From the NCBI RefSeq assembly GCF_003853415.1, contig NZ_QTPP01000049.1, positions 1-59,572 on the forward strand: a DNA stretch of 59,572 nt, given 5' to 3'. The DNA comes from Burkholderia sp. Bp9142 (lineage in GTDB: Bacteria; Pseudomonadota; Gammaproteobacteria; Burkholderiales; Burkholderiaceae). Of the stretch, positions 44,530-54,336 are shown piece by piece; position 1 is the first letter of the stretch; each line of letters opens with the position of its first letter. The notes under the pieces were generated by a model. That model searched no databases. It saw only the letters and a list, made by a program, of their open reading frames with translations, and was not told the origin of the DNA. A program made the translations under genes and the position numbers.

Positions 44530-46149
44530 ATGGTCATGCTCAACCTGACCGTCTTCGAGCGCGAGAAGCTGCGCGTTGCTCCCGACGAGATGGTGGCGCG
44601 CCTGCGCCGCCTAGCCCGGGATGCCTCGCGGCCCAGGCCCAGCGCGGACGGGCTGGACTTCCGAGGGGCGCATGCTAGTGACACGGGCGGGGTGAGCGCT
44701 TTGCCTGCTGTGGCCGCCGAGAGTGCTGTGGGTGCGCAGGGGGTGGCGAAAGGGGGCTCGCTTAATCTACTCTCGGGTCGCGACGAAACTGGGACGTTGT
44801 TGATCACCGAAGCCGAAGCAGGCGCTCTGGAGGAGCTCAACAAAACGCAGAAGGGTTTCTGCGAGCGCGAGGGGACGCGGCTGAGCCTGGCTATGCATTG
44901 CGGTCTGATCTTGTTGCCTGGCAGTGGTGGCAGAAGGGGGCGCGGATCCCGTGCTGGCATCGGTCGTGGGGACGCCCGTGCGGGTGGCGGCCAGTCACAC
45001 GGCGGTTCCGAGGGCGCCACATTAGAGGTTCTGCCAAAGATCTGGGGGGCGATCGAACGCCAAGGCGCCGATGAGACGAGCCTGCGCGACGCGAGCGGCA
45101 AGGATGCGCGCCAGGCACTCACCCGTGCGCGGCGCGCCTTGCTGCGCTTGCTGCAAGCTAGGGGCGAGCTGCCGATCTCCCCAATCGACTCGGCACCGCA
45201 GGACGTTGACCGGACGCCGCTGCTCGAGCTCTTCGTCCGAAGCTTCTTGCGTGAGGCGCTGCGCGTCGCCAAGGGTGGCCTGTTGACCCGCTACATTGAG
45301 GTCACTGACGATCAGCCGGTGATCCGCGGGCGGCTCCACATGGTGGAGTCGGAGCGTCTGGCACGAACCCGCCCGGGCTACTGGCGGTGCACGCATGACG
45401 ATCTCTCCGTCGACAACCCCTACAACCAGGCGCTACTCGCAGCAATCGAGCGCGTGCGCCCGCACGCGCGGAGCCGAACCACAGAGCGGCTCTGGCTCGA
45501 GGTTCGGGCGTTCTTTGGTGGGGTCTCCCCGCTCCGGGTTAAGCCGGACTTCATTGACCGGCTCAAGCACGGCCGAGAGAGCGCCCGCTACGACGAGGCG
45601 CTGCGCTGGGCGCGGCTGCTTCTCGGGCTGCTCTCTCCGACGCTTGCCGGCGGGGCGGCGTCGGCTCCAGCACTGCTCTTCAATATGCAAGCCCTCTTTG
45701 AGCATTGGGTTGTCCGCTACGAGCGGGCCAGGGCGCCCGAGGATGTCGCTGTCGCCCTAAAAGGGTGCTCGCGCGAACTTGCTACGATCGGCTGGGGTGG
45801 GGCGTCCGCAGGCCAGCCGGCCGGCCCGGGGCCGGCAAGGGTCTTCCGGCAAATGCCGGACATCTCGCTTTGGGCGCGCAACGCCAATCGCGACAGAGAT
45901 TCGCCCGAGGCCATCGTCGACGCGAAGTGGAAGTGGCTCGACCCGACCCGTGCCGACTGGGGCGTTTCCGACAATGACGCCCGCCAAGTGCTGGCCTACC
46001 TGTTGCGCTACGGGTGCGACCGGGCTCGGCTGGCGTACCCCGTGCTCTCCGGGGCTCGGTTGCCTACGGCCGGCCCGCCGACTTTCTGGATCGACGCTCG
46101 GGGCAGCGCCGTCTCGATCGAGGTGGTTTTGGTGCCAATCGACGTCTAG
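44530..46149 (+). CDS. mcrC: McrC-like endonuclease subunit
   Basis: The 539-residue protein shows the McrC layout. The N-terminal bridging domain includes CEREGTRLSLAMHCGLILL and LEVLPKIWG. The helical middle has TRYIEVTDDQPVIRGRLHM and VDNPYNQALLAAIERVRP. The C-terminal PD-(D/E)XK nuclease has QMPDISLWARN and AIVDAKWKW. It joins the McrB hexamer and provides the cutting activity. The gene lies eight bases after mcrB. A Gly/Ala-rich insertion near residues 130-160 is unusual for the family. A hypothetical gene follows after about 190 bases. Confidence 0.87.
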   Translation: MVMLNLTVFEREKLRVAPDEMVARLRRLARDASRPRPSADGLDFRGAHASDTGGVSALPAVAAESAVGAQGVAKGGSLNLLSGRDETGTLLITEAEAGALEELNKTQKGFCEREGTRLSLAMHCGLILLPGSGGRRGRGSRAGIGRGDARAGGGQSHGGSEGATLEVLPKIWGAIERQGADETSLRDASGKDARQALTRARRALLRLLQARGELPISPIDSAPQDVDRTPLLELFVRSFLREALRVAKGGLLTRYIEVTDDQPVIRGRLHMVESERLARTRPGYWRCTHDDLSVDNPYNQALLAAIERVRPHARSRTTERLWLEVRAFFGGVSPLRVKPDFIDRLKHGRESARYDEALRWARLLLGLLSPTLAGGAASAPALLFNMQALFEHWVVRYERARAPEDVAVALKGCSRELATIGWGGASAGQPAGPGPARVFRQMPDISLWARNANRDRDSPEAIVDAKWKWLDPTRADWGVSDNDARQVLAYLLRYGCDRARLAYPVLSGARLPTAGPPTFWIDARGSAVSIEVVLVPIDV

Positions 46150-46343
46150 TTCGATGGGGGCGGCGGTGGGGAACGGCTGGCGTCCGCTCTGCCGAATCTA
46201 CGCGGAGTATGGCCAGGGAGACGCCGGGGTGCAGCTCAGGGCAGTTGAGATTCCTGGGCAACATCGCTCGGTAACGTGTTCCTTGCCTCACTGTCGGCCC
46301 ATGGGAGCCGACGCGAATACCGATTCTCAAGCGCCGCGCGAAT

Positions 46344-47276
46344 ATGCGTCGAAATGGGATGAACATCCTTCCGCGTTACAATCCTCCCGTTTCAGATCCG
46401 TTTGACCCGCAACAAGAACCGGGAAGCGCTGTGACCGTCCTTGACACTGAAAATCAGTCCCTCTCCGATGCCCTTGAGCGAGCGCGTGCGTTCCTCGCTC
46501 TACATCCTCGAAAGAGAGCGGCCGACGAATGGTGCCGCTACCTCCGCCAAGACCGCGACAGCCGCACTTTCTTCGATGCCAGGCCGATTACGCGCACAAC
46601 GATGTTCAGTGTAAAGGTGGCGGAGGAGGTTGCGAAGGCATATCTGGCGTGCTCGGATACGCGCGAGGCGCAGATTGCGCCGACCGGTGCTCAAGTGCGC
46701 GCGCTCCAGGCCACGGCGTCCGCCCTTGAGGCGAAACTTGATTCTGCCGGCTCCTGGCTGATCGCTGAAGGCAGCAGTCCGGCATTTCGCGAGCCCCTTC
46801 GCCGGCTCCGGGAAGAGCCTTCGCAAATGGCTCCAAGAACTGCAGGCCGGTTACCCCAGGGTGACCGGCGTGCCTTCGTTCTGCGCTTGGCGCACTCGCT
46901 GTATGCGCTGAGCGCGGGATTTCCGACGAAGTTCCTGATGGTCGCCACGGTGCTCGGTTGGGAGGAGACCAGCGACCGCACGATCCGCCAGATTCTCTCG
47001 TCAGAGGCGAGGGAGGCAATCGCCGCGCGGGTGGAAGCTGATCGTGCGGCCAGCATCGACAGTGAAAGCGTCGCGCATCGTCTGATTAGCCGGGTCAGCG
47101 TGAACCCGGTTTCGAGCGGGGCAGGTGTCGTCGACAATCGACCGGACTACGACAAACTGGCCGACGCTCTGCGTATGCTCGGAACGTTAACCAATCGCAC
47201 AGCCGCGACCGTGATGGTCGGGACGCTCACGGACTTGGCCGACGAGTTTGGCTTTGAGCCACCGCCAATGGACTGA
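46344..47276 (+). CDS. Hypothetical protein of about 305 residues, unknown function
   Basis: The product is helical and has no signal peptide or transmembrane segment. Patterns such as ERARAFLALHPRKRAADEWC, LQATASALEAKLDSAGSWLI and LADALRMLGTLTNRTAATVM look genuine, and codon use fits the region. I recognise no catalytic motif or named family. The real start may be the ATG at 46344 or at 46359; neither has a strong ribosome site. It follows mcrC in the same direction but after a gap of 194 bases, so membership in that operon is uncertain. Confidence 0.6.
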   Translation: MRRNGMNILPRYNPPVSDPFDPQQEPGSAVTVLDTENQSLSDALERARAFLALHPRKRAADEWCRYLRQDRDSRTFFDARPITRTTMFSVKVAEEVAKAYLACSDTREAQIAPTGAQVRALQATASALEAKLDSAGSWLIAEGSSPAFREPLRRLREEPSQMAPRTAGRLPQGDRRAFVLRLAHSLYALSAGFPTKFLMVATVLGWEETSDRTIRQILSSEAREAIAARVEADRAASIDSESVAHRLISRVSVNPVSSGAGVVDNRPDYDKLADALRMLGTLTNRTAATVMVGTLTDLADEFGFEPPPMD

Positions 47277-47416
47277 CGGTGCGGAGGAAATGGGCGCGTT
47301 TTCGCCCTCTATTTCCTCCGGCGGCTTTCCATCCATCTAACTGCCAGATTCGCGTAGCTGGGTTTCCGGGATGTTGGCCCATCATGGCGTCCATGCGTAC
47401 AACCAGAAGGAAAAGC

Positions 47417-47773
47417 ATGGCACGAACGAAAGCGGCAAAGATGGCAGCGGCATTGACTGCGATCCTGATGCAACATCCCGGCAATAGCGCGCGTCGACAG
47501 CGTGAACGCCTGCTGCGCGCGCTGTCTGTCTTCGGTGGCGTCACGACGGTAGAGGCCACGCGTTTTCTTGACATCATCGATCCGCGGGCTCGAGTGTCCG
47601 AGCTGCGCAAGCGTGGCTATCTCATCACGACAGTGCCGGTGGCGCGTGCTACGGAATGCGGGGCCATTCATGTCGTCGGTAAATACGTGCTGCTCTCTGC
47701 GGCGCTGCAATCCACCGCGCGCAAGAACGGCGTGGGCTGGATGCAGTTGACTCTTCCATTGAGCATGTTCTGA
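47417..47773 (+). CDS. Small helix-turn-helix protein of the ICE/island type
   Basis: The 118-residue protein starts at an ATG with a perfect AGAAGG site. Its middle (RERLLRALSVFGGVTTVEAT, then FLDIIDPRARVSELRKRGY) is the short winged-helix domain often found in integrative elements and phages. A second strand region ILHP-like is replaced here by IIDP. Function is probably DNA binding, perhaps controlling element genes; no target is known. A terminator-like hairpin follows about 100 bases downstream. Confidence 0.7.
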   Translation: MARTKAAKMAAALTAILMQHPGNSARRQRERLLRALSVFGGVTTVEATRFLDIIDPRARVSELRKRGYLITTVPVARATECGAIHVVGKYVLLSAALQSTARKNGVGWMQLTLPLSMF

Positions 47774-48263
47774 AAGGTTCGACGGTTTTGTCTCTCCGAC
47801 GCAATGGTGAGAGTAGGAAGTAATTTCTATTTCTCTGCGACGCCGGCATGGTTGACGTCGGCCGATCGTTTTGAAGACCGCCGCTTACTGGCGGTTTTGC
47901 TTTTGTTTCCTTCCAGCGGTAGTCTGCTCGTGTTGTCCGTCTTAAATCTGACACCCTTGGGACAATAAATGTGTCAACTCGAGATTGTGTCGCTTGTCGA
48001 AGATGGCAGAGTCTTGCTGGGCAACGGTTTGGACAGGGAGAAACAAGTTCGTCACCGGCCACGCCTCGTAAGCTGCCCCGTCGACGGCCGCTACCGGGTC
48101 TGTGGAAGCGGCCGAGATCGGCCATGAACGGTCGGTCGTCAGTGACTGCTTTCCGGTGCGGATTCGGTGTTAGGCGGGCACGGCGCTTTGGAGGCCCGAT
48201 CTCCGCTCCACGGGGAAGTGCGCCTTTCACCCGAACGATCGCACGTTTCGGCTGCTGCCAGGG
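47774..48263. other. Intergenic region between convergent units
   Basis: There are 490 bases between the small HTH gene and the stop of the unknown minus-strand gene. Apart from the intrinsic terminator at 47877-47907, I see no gene; a long minus-strand open frame crossing this region has no family match and overlaps the HTH gene. Confidence 0.55.
47877..47907 (+). terminator. Intrinsic terminator
   Basis: ACCGCC (47877-47882) pairs with GGCGGT (47890-47895) across a seven-base loop and is followed by a T-rich run (TTTGCTTTTG). It lies 104 bases after the HTH gene stop on the same strand. Confidence 0.75.
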
Positions 48264-49454
48264 CTATCGCTTGACGGCCATATCAACGCGTCCGAAGCCA
48301 ATTCCACCGTCAGCCGTCCGCACTATTTGAATGGTGAGTTTCGAGAGATATCTCGCAGGCGTCGCAATCCATTGCATGATCATCGCTTTTTCATCGCCGC
48401 CTGGAATATCTTCCCCGGTCTCATTCTGAAGCAGTAAATCCTGTACCACACCTGCAGCCAGATCAGGCACGCTCAACAGATCGTCCAGATGGCCTTTCTC
48501 CTTGAAGGACTTCGCAAATCCGACGACGTCGAGTCGGTGCGACAGGTACATGCCAAGCACGCGGACCAAGATTTTCTGGGTGTGCGTGAAATTCCACTTT
48601 TTACCGTCTTCGTTGATCAGGTCCCTGTCGCTGTACCAGAGCAATCTCTGGTTCTCTTGTGTCAGCAACGACGCAAATGCTGCGATGATGTTGACTATGC
48701 GTAGAACCTTTTCGGCTCCCGGGCCATGCCATTCACCAAGGCCTTCCTCTTTCAGTTGCGCCACCATGACCGATTGAGCCTGCTTCTTTTGTGCACCGAA
48801 TACGGTCTCAATCCGCTTGTCGATTGCGATTGTAATGATCGCACCGTGAATGAAACTATCGACCAACTGCAGATACTCGGGAAGCGCACGTGCCTTTGCA
48901 CCTGATGAAAGATTTTTGTACGCAAACTCGCTGTAATGTTCGAGCAGACCATACTTCTTCCGCAGTTCCCTTATCTTCTCTTCGAATGGCCCAACCTTAT
49001 TGTATGCAAGAAAAAGGAACGAGTAGGTGTGAAACTTCGCGCTCGAGTGTTCGCCGCCGAAGTCTGACATTACCGCGATCTTGCTATCGTCGGAGAAGTC
49101 TGGGAGCTCTCGAATCGATTGTTGAACGATTCGGTTCAAGAGGTCTGAGAAATACGGATATTCGTCCGTCACCTTCGAAAGCTTAAACGGCCCGACTTTT
49201 TTTATTTTCTGTTCGATAGGGGCGACCATAGCGGGGAACTTCACCGAGTCAAATACACCAGTTTCAGGCAATTCCGTAGCGGCACCAATTACTGTCTTTT
49301 TGAATGGAGGCTTCATTGATCCCGTTGAGGCGCTCGGATTGGCGAACGTCTGTTGACGAGCGACGAGTTGCCATTTTGCAAAGCGACGACCGACGATTCG
49401 GCGGACTGACCTACGCCCGATGGTGATTTCCGCTTGAGCGGGCTTAAGTTTCAC
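48264..49454 (-). CDS. Unknown protein partnered with a P-loop ATPase
   Basis: The frame starts at a GTG (49454), with an internal ATG at 49316 as an alternative. The segment VMSDFGGEHSSAKFHTYSFL, then VDSFIHGAIITIAIDKRIE, resembles the acidic strands of RNase H-like or DUF3800-like folds (Asp-Phe-Gly-Gly-Glu and a later Asp), but I cannot confirm a family. The remainder is alpha-helical, with no membrane segment. The gene lies 27 bases after the Sll1717-like ATPase on the same strand, suggesting a two-gene operon in which this protein is the effector. Base composition is more AT-rich than the neighbours. Confidence 0.6.
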   Translation of the reverse strand: MKLKPAQAEITIGRRSVRRIVGRRFAKWQLVARQQTFANPSASTGSMKPPFKKTVIGAATELPETGVFDSVKFPAMVAPIEQKIKKVGPFKLSKVTDEYPYFSDLLNRIVQQSIRELPDFSDDSKIAVMSDFGGEHSSAKFHTYSFLFLAYNKVGPFEEKIRELRKKYGLLEHYSEFAYKNLSSGAKARALPEYLQLVDSFIHGAIITIAIDKRIETVFGAQKKQAQSVMVAQLKEEGLGEWHGPGAEKVLRIVNIIAAFASLLTQENQRLLWYSDRDLINEDGKKWNFTHTQKILVRVLGMYLSHRLDVVGFAKSFKEKGHLDDLLSVPDLAAGVVQDLLLQNETGEDIPGGDEKAMIMQWIATPARYLSKLTIQIVRTADGGIGFGRVDMAVKR

Positions 49455-49481
49455 CGCTGTGACGCCCCACTCATCTTCTAT

Positions 49482-51115
49482 CTAGTTCGGCTTCACGCCA
49501 AGTCTCGCCCATGCCATGGGATGAATAAATACTTCCGAGTTGGCCCGGATTTGCCCGTCACCAGGCGCGTTGATATCCATATACGCCCAAATTTGACTAT
49601 TAAAAGACGCCAGCTTTAGACCCACCACGCCTATTGAGTAAAGCGCTTTTATAAGCTCAACACGGAACGCATGAATGTTATCATTATTTATAAACGCAAA
49701 TCCGGCACGAATTACCGGGTCGACGGCATGCTCACCGTCGAAACACTTGGCAATAGCAAACTCATTGATACGATCTTTGTGGATTTGAGATAATCTAAAT
49801 TTAGATGGCATTTGCTCTATCAGTGGCAAATATTCCAAGAAATCTGGGAAATGAGAAGTCCATTCGAAACTTAGTGCATTCATCCGTGCCGTCGAATATT
49901 CTATTTCCGCATTTCGAACTGTCTGAACTGTAACCTGCCCCTTACCCTCTGAGCGCTTTAAGCATTCGTTTATGAATGAGATCGCGTCTCTCGGGCGGTA
50001 GTGAGTTCGCTCTAGTAGATAATCAACGAACGCCTCTTTTCCAACCGTTTTTGGAAACAAATCTACTAACTCAATTGGTGATAAAGTATATTGCTCCCGC
50101 ACCAGCCGTATAATGCGCTCATTGAGCATCTTTATCAAAAGGGCTTTTTCCCATCGGAGTTGCAAAAAAGCGCAGCGTACTTTTCCTCTTGGAACCCCGC
50201 ATCGCGGGTCCTTGAAAACACTGTTTGAACAAGATCTTGACGCAAAGCCACAATTATTTTTACATTCACAATACTTCGAAAGGTCTTCACACATTCAATC
50301 AAAGCACGAATTAGCCTATACCGGAGATCGTCATCAACCCAGTTTTCATCAAGGCGATCAATAACAAGGTAATATTTTTGCTGAGGGTCCGTAAATATTT
50401 CTTCATTCATTAATGCGATCACGTCGGCAAGCGCTTTAATTTGAATCGAATTTATAACGGTCTGCGCCTTGTTAACAACCTCCGTCTTACGCTCATCCAT
50501 CCTTTTGAGGCTACCGCTTACATCCGCCTTCAATGCGCCGATTTCCGCCCCAAGCTTCGACGTGATTTCCCCCTCAAGCTTTTCGGTAACTTCCTTCACC
50601 CGATATTCGGTCTCTTGCCAAAAAGTATCACCCCATGTAGACAAGTAGTTAAAAGCGCGCTCCTTGGCTTGATCTCTTCGCTTCAGTGTAGGAATAAACC
50701 CCGCGATCCAGCTGCGTGTCTTCTCTTCGTTAGTGAGGTGGCAACGTCGCTTTAGTAGCTCAACGGCAAATACATGCTTCCAAAGCAATCCGTAGAAAAT
50801 ATCCAGCTTAACCCCAGCTTTTTCCAGGGTAACAAGAATATCGGAATTTGAAAGATAATTAAGGGAAAGGTTTTCCGGAGATACTACGATGACGTTCGTT
50901 ATATTTTCAATCAAATGATTGATCAGTGCAGTCTTCCCTGATCCCGTCCGCCCGACAATTATGCGGTGTGGAGATCGGCAGTCTTTCAGCGTCTCGAAGT
51001 CTCCCGTATCCACGAAACAGGACGATAAAAAATCGCCGTCTGACTCGGCGTCAAGCTCGCCGATTGATGCGCCGCGGCGAAGCCGAAAGTGAAAGCCGTG
51101 ATTGGTCTCTATCAT
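49482..51115 (-). CDS. P-loop ATPase, Sll1717 type, interrupted by a -1 frameshift
   Basis: The first part (317 residues) has Walker A GRTGSGKTALI (55-62), a Walker B YYLVIDRLDE (248-257), and the family stretch RDAGFQEEKYAALF. Translation then runs into a stop within about ten codons. In the next frame the protein resumes as LQLRWEKALLIKMLNERII and continues to position 49482. The junction is a run of six T on the minus strand (plus-strand A6 at 50164-50169); one extra T, or a -1 slip at TTT, restores a protein of about 540 residues. Both halves agree with one Sll1717-family ATPase, an NTP-dependent control protein seen in defence loci. Whether this is a real frameshift, programmed slippage or a sequencing error is open. 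Confidence 0.8.
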
Positions 51116-51846
51116 TTCAGTTCGAGTTTTTGTGTCGTTTTATCACTTCGCTTGGCGCATGGCGTGACTCTGCAAACGAAGGCTTTCAGCGTACAGAATA
51201 TCGGAAAGTGTGTAACGAACAAACCACCATGATCTGAAAAACGAAAAGGAGTCGGCTTCGGTGACGGCGGGAAGGTGCTGCGTCGCGCGCGAGGGCACCT
51301 CAGTTCGTTTCGCTGAGTATGCCAAGCTTGGCTTCCATCCGCAAAGCTTTTCCACTCGGTGCGGATCCATCCGATATTCGCTGGCGCCACCGTTCGACGG
51401 AATAGAGCTAATTCTTAAACAAGAGTTGTCAAGGCCCCCGCGGGGCGTAGTCGAGACGGTAAGGACCGTTTTTGGTGAGGCCGAGACATTCGGAGAAGCT
51501 CATCGACGGGCTGCAATGGGTCGAACTGAGGCAACGAGTCGATGCGGACCAAGTAGCTATTGAATACCGAACGCCTGATTTATCTGAGCAGTCCGGCGCT
51601 CGCAGTTAAATAGTGGTGGTCGCGATCGATGCATGACGCAGGTTATCGTGCACCGTCGTCAGTTCGGCTTCGTGGGGCGAGAGCGCGTGTTTCGTGGGTG
51701 TGGCGGGTCCGATGCGAGTTCACGCGTCGCAACTTTTCGGTGAACACGGGATGGTCCGGGCCGATCACGTGGGTAGTCGGTCGAAAAAACGCCGCATCAC
51801 ATGCCGCAGGCGGGTAATGTCTCTCACCATTCCGTAGCGCGCCGGG
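51116..51846. other. Intergenic region
   Basis: This 731-base gap separates the ATPase gene from the metalloprotease gene. A frame near 51474-51608 reads RHSEKLIDGLQWVELRQRV, then VDADQVAIEYRTPD, and looks like the tail of a real protein, but has no proper start and no family I recognise. It may be a fragment of an island gene. No repeat or tRNA was found. Confidence 0.45.
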
Positions 51847-52362
51847 TCAGCTTGCGGCGGACTTTATCAAATACTCGGCTTCTTCCTGCACGACCGGCCA
51901 TCCCTCGCGCAGCATCCGCACGGCTTCGTCGACCACCTCATAGCTCAATCCGCAGCTCTCGATGTCCGTGACGCCCATGAGCGCGAGGTCGGAGGCCGAT
52001 GCATCTCCAAACGAAATTTTGAGGACCAGGGAATCCGCCATAGCGCCGGCATCATCCGTCTCGCCGCTCAGGATTTCTTCGGCCAACAGGCCGGCCATGC
52101 CGACGAGCATCTTCCAGTTTGCAGGTAGCTCGGGAGCGGCAAACCCGTGGTTCAAAGCAATCGTGCGCATCACCTCGGGGCAGGTGCGGGGACGGAACTG
52201 GCCCAGCCACGCGCTCTCGTCTGGATTGCCACTGTCGTTTTTCCACACGACTGCGTCGCCAGCGCCGCCGAAGCGCTCGTAGAGCATCTTGTGGCCCGCT
52301 TCGTGGTATGCGGTGTTTCGGAGCTCTCTGGCAGCTATCTGTTCTTCCGTGAAATCAATCAT
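51847..52362 (-). CDS. M41/FtsH-like zinc metalloprotease domain protein
   Basis: From the ATG at 52362 the protein is 171 residues. It shows NTAYHEAGHKMLYERFGGAG near the start, an HEAGH zinc motif as in the M41 protease domain of FtsH, and a downstream acidic segment (EEILSGETDDAGA, SFGDASASDL) where the third zinc ligand would sit. The AAA+ half of FtsH is absent. Small M41-like proteins are frequent next to integrases in ICEs and genomic islands. The substrate is unknown. It is divergent from the recombinase gene. Confidence 0.8.
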   Translation of the reverse strand: MIDFTEEQIAARELRNTAYHEAGHKMLYERFGGAGDAVVWKNDSGNPDESAWLGQFRPRTCPEVMRTIALNHGFAAPELPANWKMLVGMAGLLAEEILSGETDDAGAMADSLVLKISFGDASASDLALMGVTDIESCGLSYEVVDEAVRMLREGWPVVQEEAEYLIKSAAS

Positions 52363-52570
52363 GGTCGTCAAATGTCGTCCGTGCGGTTAGACCAGGGTAT
52401 AGCGTAGTGAAAGGGCGACGGGGCCGAAAGTGAAGGGAAGCTAGAAAAGCCAGCCACCGCATCGGACGCCTGACCACAACGATTGAAAGGAATTTGTTGG
52501 AATTTAGGCGCATATGGGCAGATAAATAACATTATCGGTCCAGCATCGTTTCTGCTCTAAACTGGTGATC

Positions 52571-54265
52571 ATGAAAACGCGTGAGCCCCTTCCTGTCGAC
52601 GACGACTCCGACTTCCCAGACGAAGCGGAGTTGGCCGCATTACGTGGCTGGTATGCCGGCCTGGGTGCGCGGGCTGCTGTCGTACGCTATCTGGGTGACC
52701 GAAGGGCAACTGGCACATCGTCGCGCAGTATCCTGGGCCGCATCCGCCGGAGGCTGGTCGAGTTCGCTATGCGGCGTCACCGCGAGGATCTGGCGGCGGT
52801 CTTCGTCGACAGTCCGTCGAAAGCGTTGGCCGACGCGGTGGTGCGTGCGATAGAAACGTTACGCAGTCTCCCCGTACCAATGCCGTTGATTAGCGACCCG
52901 CTGGACGCATGGTTTCCGCCACGCGTTGTCGCGGCACTACGCGCACACGGCATCCGGACACTGGCCGACCTGACCGTGCGAATTCCGCGCCGACGCCGCT
53001 GGTGGGTGGCCATTGTCGGGCTTGGCGTGGCCAGTGCACGTCGCATTGAGCAGTTCTTCGCCGCCCATCCGGCGCTGACGGAACGAGCGCGCGCACTGAT
53101 TGTGGCGGCGCCGGCCGGCGACGTCGTGCCGTGGGAGCAACTGCGTGTCCCGCAGGACGTTGATGGTTCTCAAGGGCGGTTTCGTGCGCCCCAAGACGCT
53201 TGTCTGCTGAACGCATCGAACGACTACGAGGCGATCCAGTCCTGGCTGAGGCTGCACGAATCGGGCGCCACGAAGCGCGCCTATCGGAAGGAGGCAGAAC
53301 GCCTGATTCTGTGGGCAATCGTCGAGCGAGACCGCGCGTTGTCGTCGCTCAACACCGACGACGCAATCGCTTACCGGGGCTTCCTGCGCCGCCCAACCCC
53401 TGTCGAACGTTGGATCGGGCTGTCGCGACCGCGGCATAGCATCGAATGGCGGCCGTTCACAGGCCCGCTGTCAGCCCGCTCGGCGGCGTACGCCCTGAAC
53501 GTCCTGTCGGCACTGTTTCGCTGGTTAGTCGAGCAACGCTACGTGCTGGCGAATCCGTTTGCTGGCGTGAAAGTCAAGAGCGAGGCACAGCGTGCCGGGT
53601 TGGACGTGTCTCGCGGGTTCTCCGAGGGCGAATGGCTGTTGATCCGGACGCTTGCTGACGGTCTCGAATGGTCGTACGGCTGGAGCGTACCGGCCGCGCA
53701 ACGCTTGCGGTTCATGTTGGATTTTGGCTATGCGACGGGCCTGCGCGCGAGCGAGCTGGTTGGTGCAACGCTCGGTGACGTCCGCAGGGACGAGCACGGC
53801 GATCACTGGCTGCACGTATTCGGCAAGGGCGGCAAGCTGGGCAAGGTGGCGCTTCCCTCGCTCGCTCGGACAGCACTAGAACAATATCTCGTACAGCGCG
53901 GACTGCCGGTCACGCCTGCGCGCTGGAACCCAGCGACACCGCTCGTTACGAGTCTCGAAGAGGGCGGTGCTGGTATCGAAAGCACGAGGCTCTGGCGAGT
54001 GCTGCGCAGGTTTTTCGTGCTGGTGGCGAAGGCTATCCAGGGCGAACGACCTGCGACGGCTGAAAAGTTGCGTCGTGCGAGTCCTCATTGGATGCGGCAT
54101 ACGCATGCGTCGCACGCGCTGGCGCGGGGCGCCGAGCTCATCATGGTCCGTGATAACTTGCGTCATGCCTCAATCTCAACGACGTCGACCTATCTTCATA
54201 GCGACGAAGTGAAGCGGGCCCGGCAGTTCGATCAGGCGTTCAGTGCAGGGGACTTCAAGCGATAG
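52571..54265 (+). CDS. Tyrosine recombinase (island integrase)
   Basis: The 564-residue protein has the C-terminal catalytic signature of tyrosine recombinases. ATGLRASELVGATLGDV holds the first Arg (near residue 394), VFGKGGKLGKVALP holds the Lys, and HWMRHTHASHALARG gives HxxR (near 506). LRHASISTTSTYLHS supplies the His and the nucleophile Tyr (near 540). The long N-terminal half includes helix-hairpin-helix-like basic stretches and a SAM-like core-binding domain. It probably integrated the island or a neighbouring element. A partial, degenerate copy of its 3' end lies 0.6 kb downstream. Confidence 0.92.
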   Translation: MKTREPLPVDDDSDFPDEAELAALRGWYAGLGARAAVVRYLGDRRATGTSSRSILGRIRRRLVEFAMRRHREDLAAVFVDSPSKALADAVVRAIETLRSLPVPMPLISDPLDAWFPPRVVAALRAHGIRTLADLTVRIPRRRRWWVAIVGLGVASARRIEQFFAAHPALTERARALIVAAPAGDVVPWEQLRVPQDVDGSQGRFRAPQDACLLNASNDYEAIQSWLRLHESGATKRAYRKEAERLILWAIVERDRALSSLNTDDAIAYRGFLRRPTPVERWIGLSRPRHSIEWRPFTGPLSARSAAYALNVLSALFRWLVEQRYVLANPFAGVKVKSEAQRAGLDVSRGFSEGEWLLIRTLADGLEWSYGWSVPAAQRLRFMLDFGYATGLRASELVGATLGDVRRDEHGDHWLHVFGKGGKLGKVALPSLARTALEQYLVQRGLPVTPARWNPATPLVTSLEEGGAGIESTRLWRVLRRFFVLVAKAIQGERPATAEKLRRASPHWMRHTHASHALARGAELIMVRDNLRHASISTTSTYLHSDEVKRARQFDQAFSAGDFKR

Positions 54266-54336
54266 GCCGCTTATGGTGCTTTGGGTATTCATTTGATGAT
54301 GTTCGGGATGATTGCGCCTATAGCAAGCCACAGTAT

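Noticed and set aside
47649..48230. 193-codon minus-strand frame after the HTH gene
   Set aside because: It overlaps the HTH gene, runs through the terminator hairpin and has no family resemblance.
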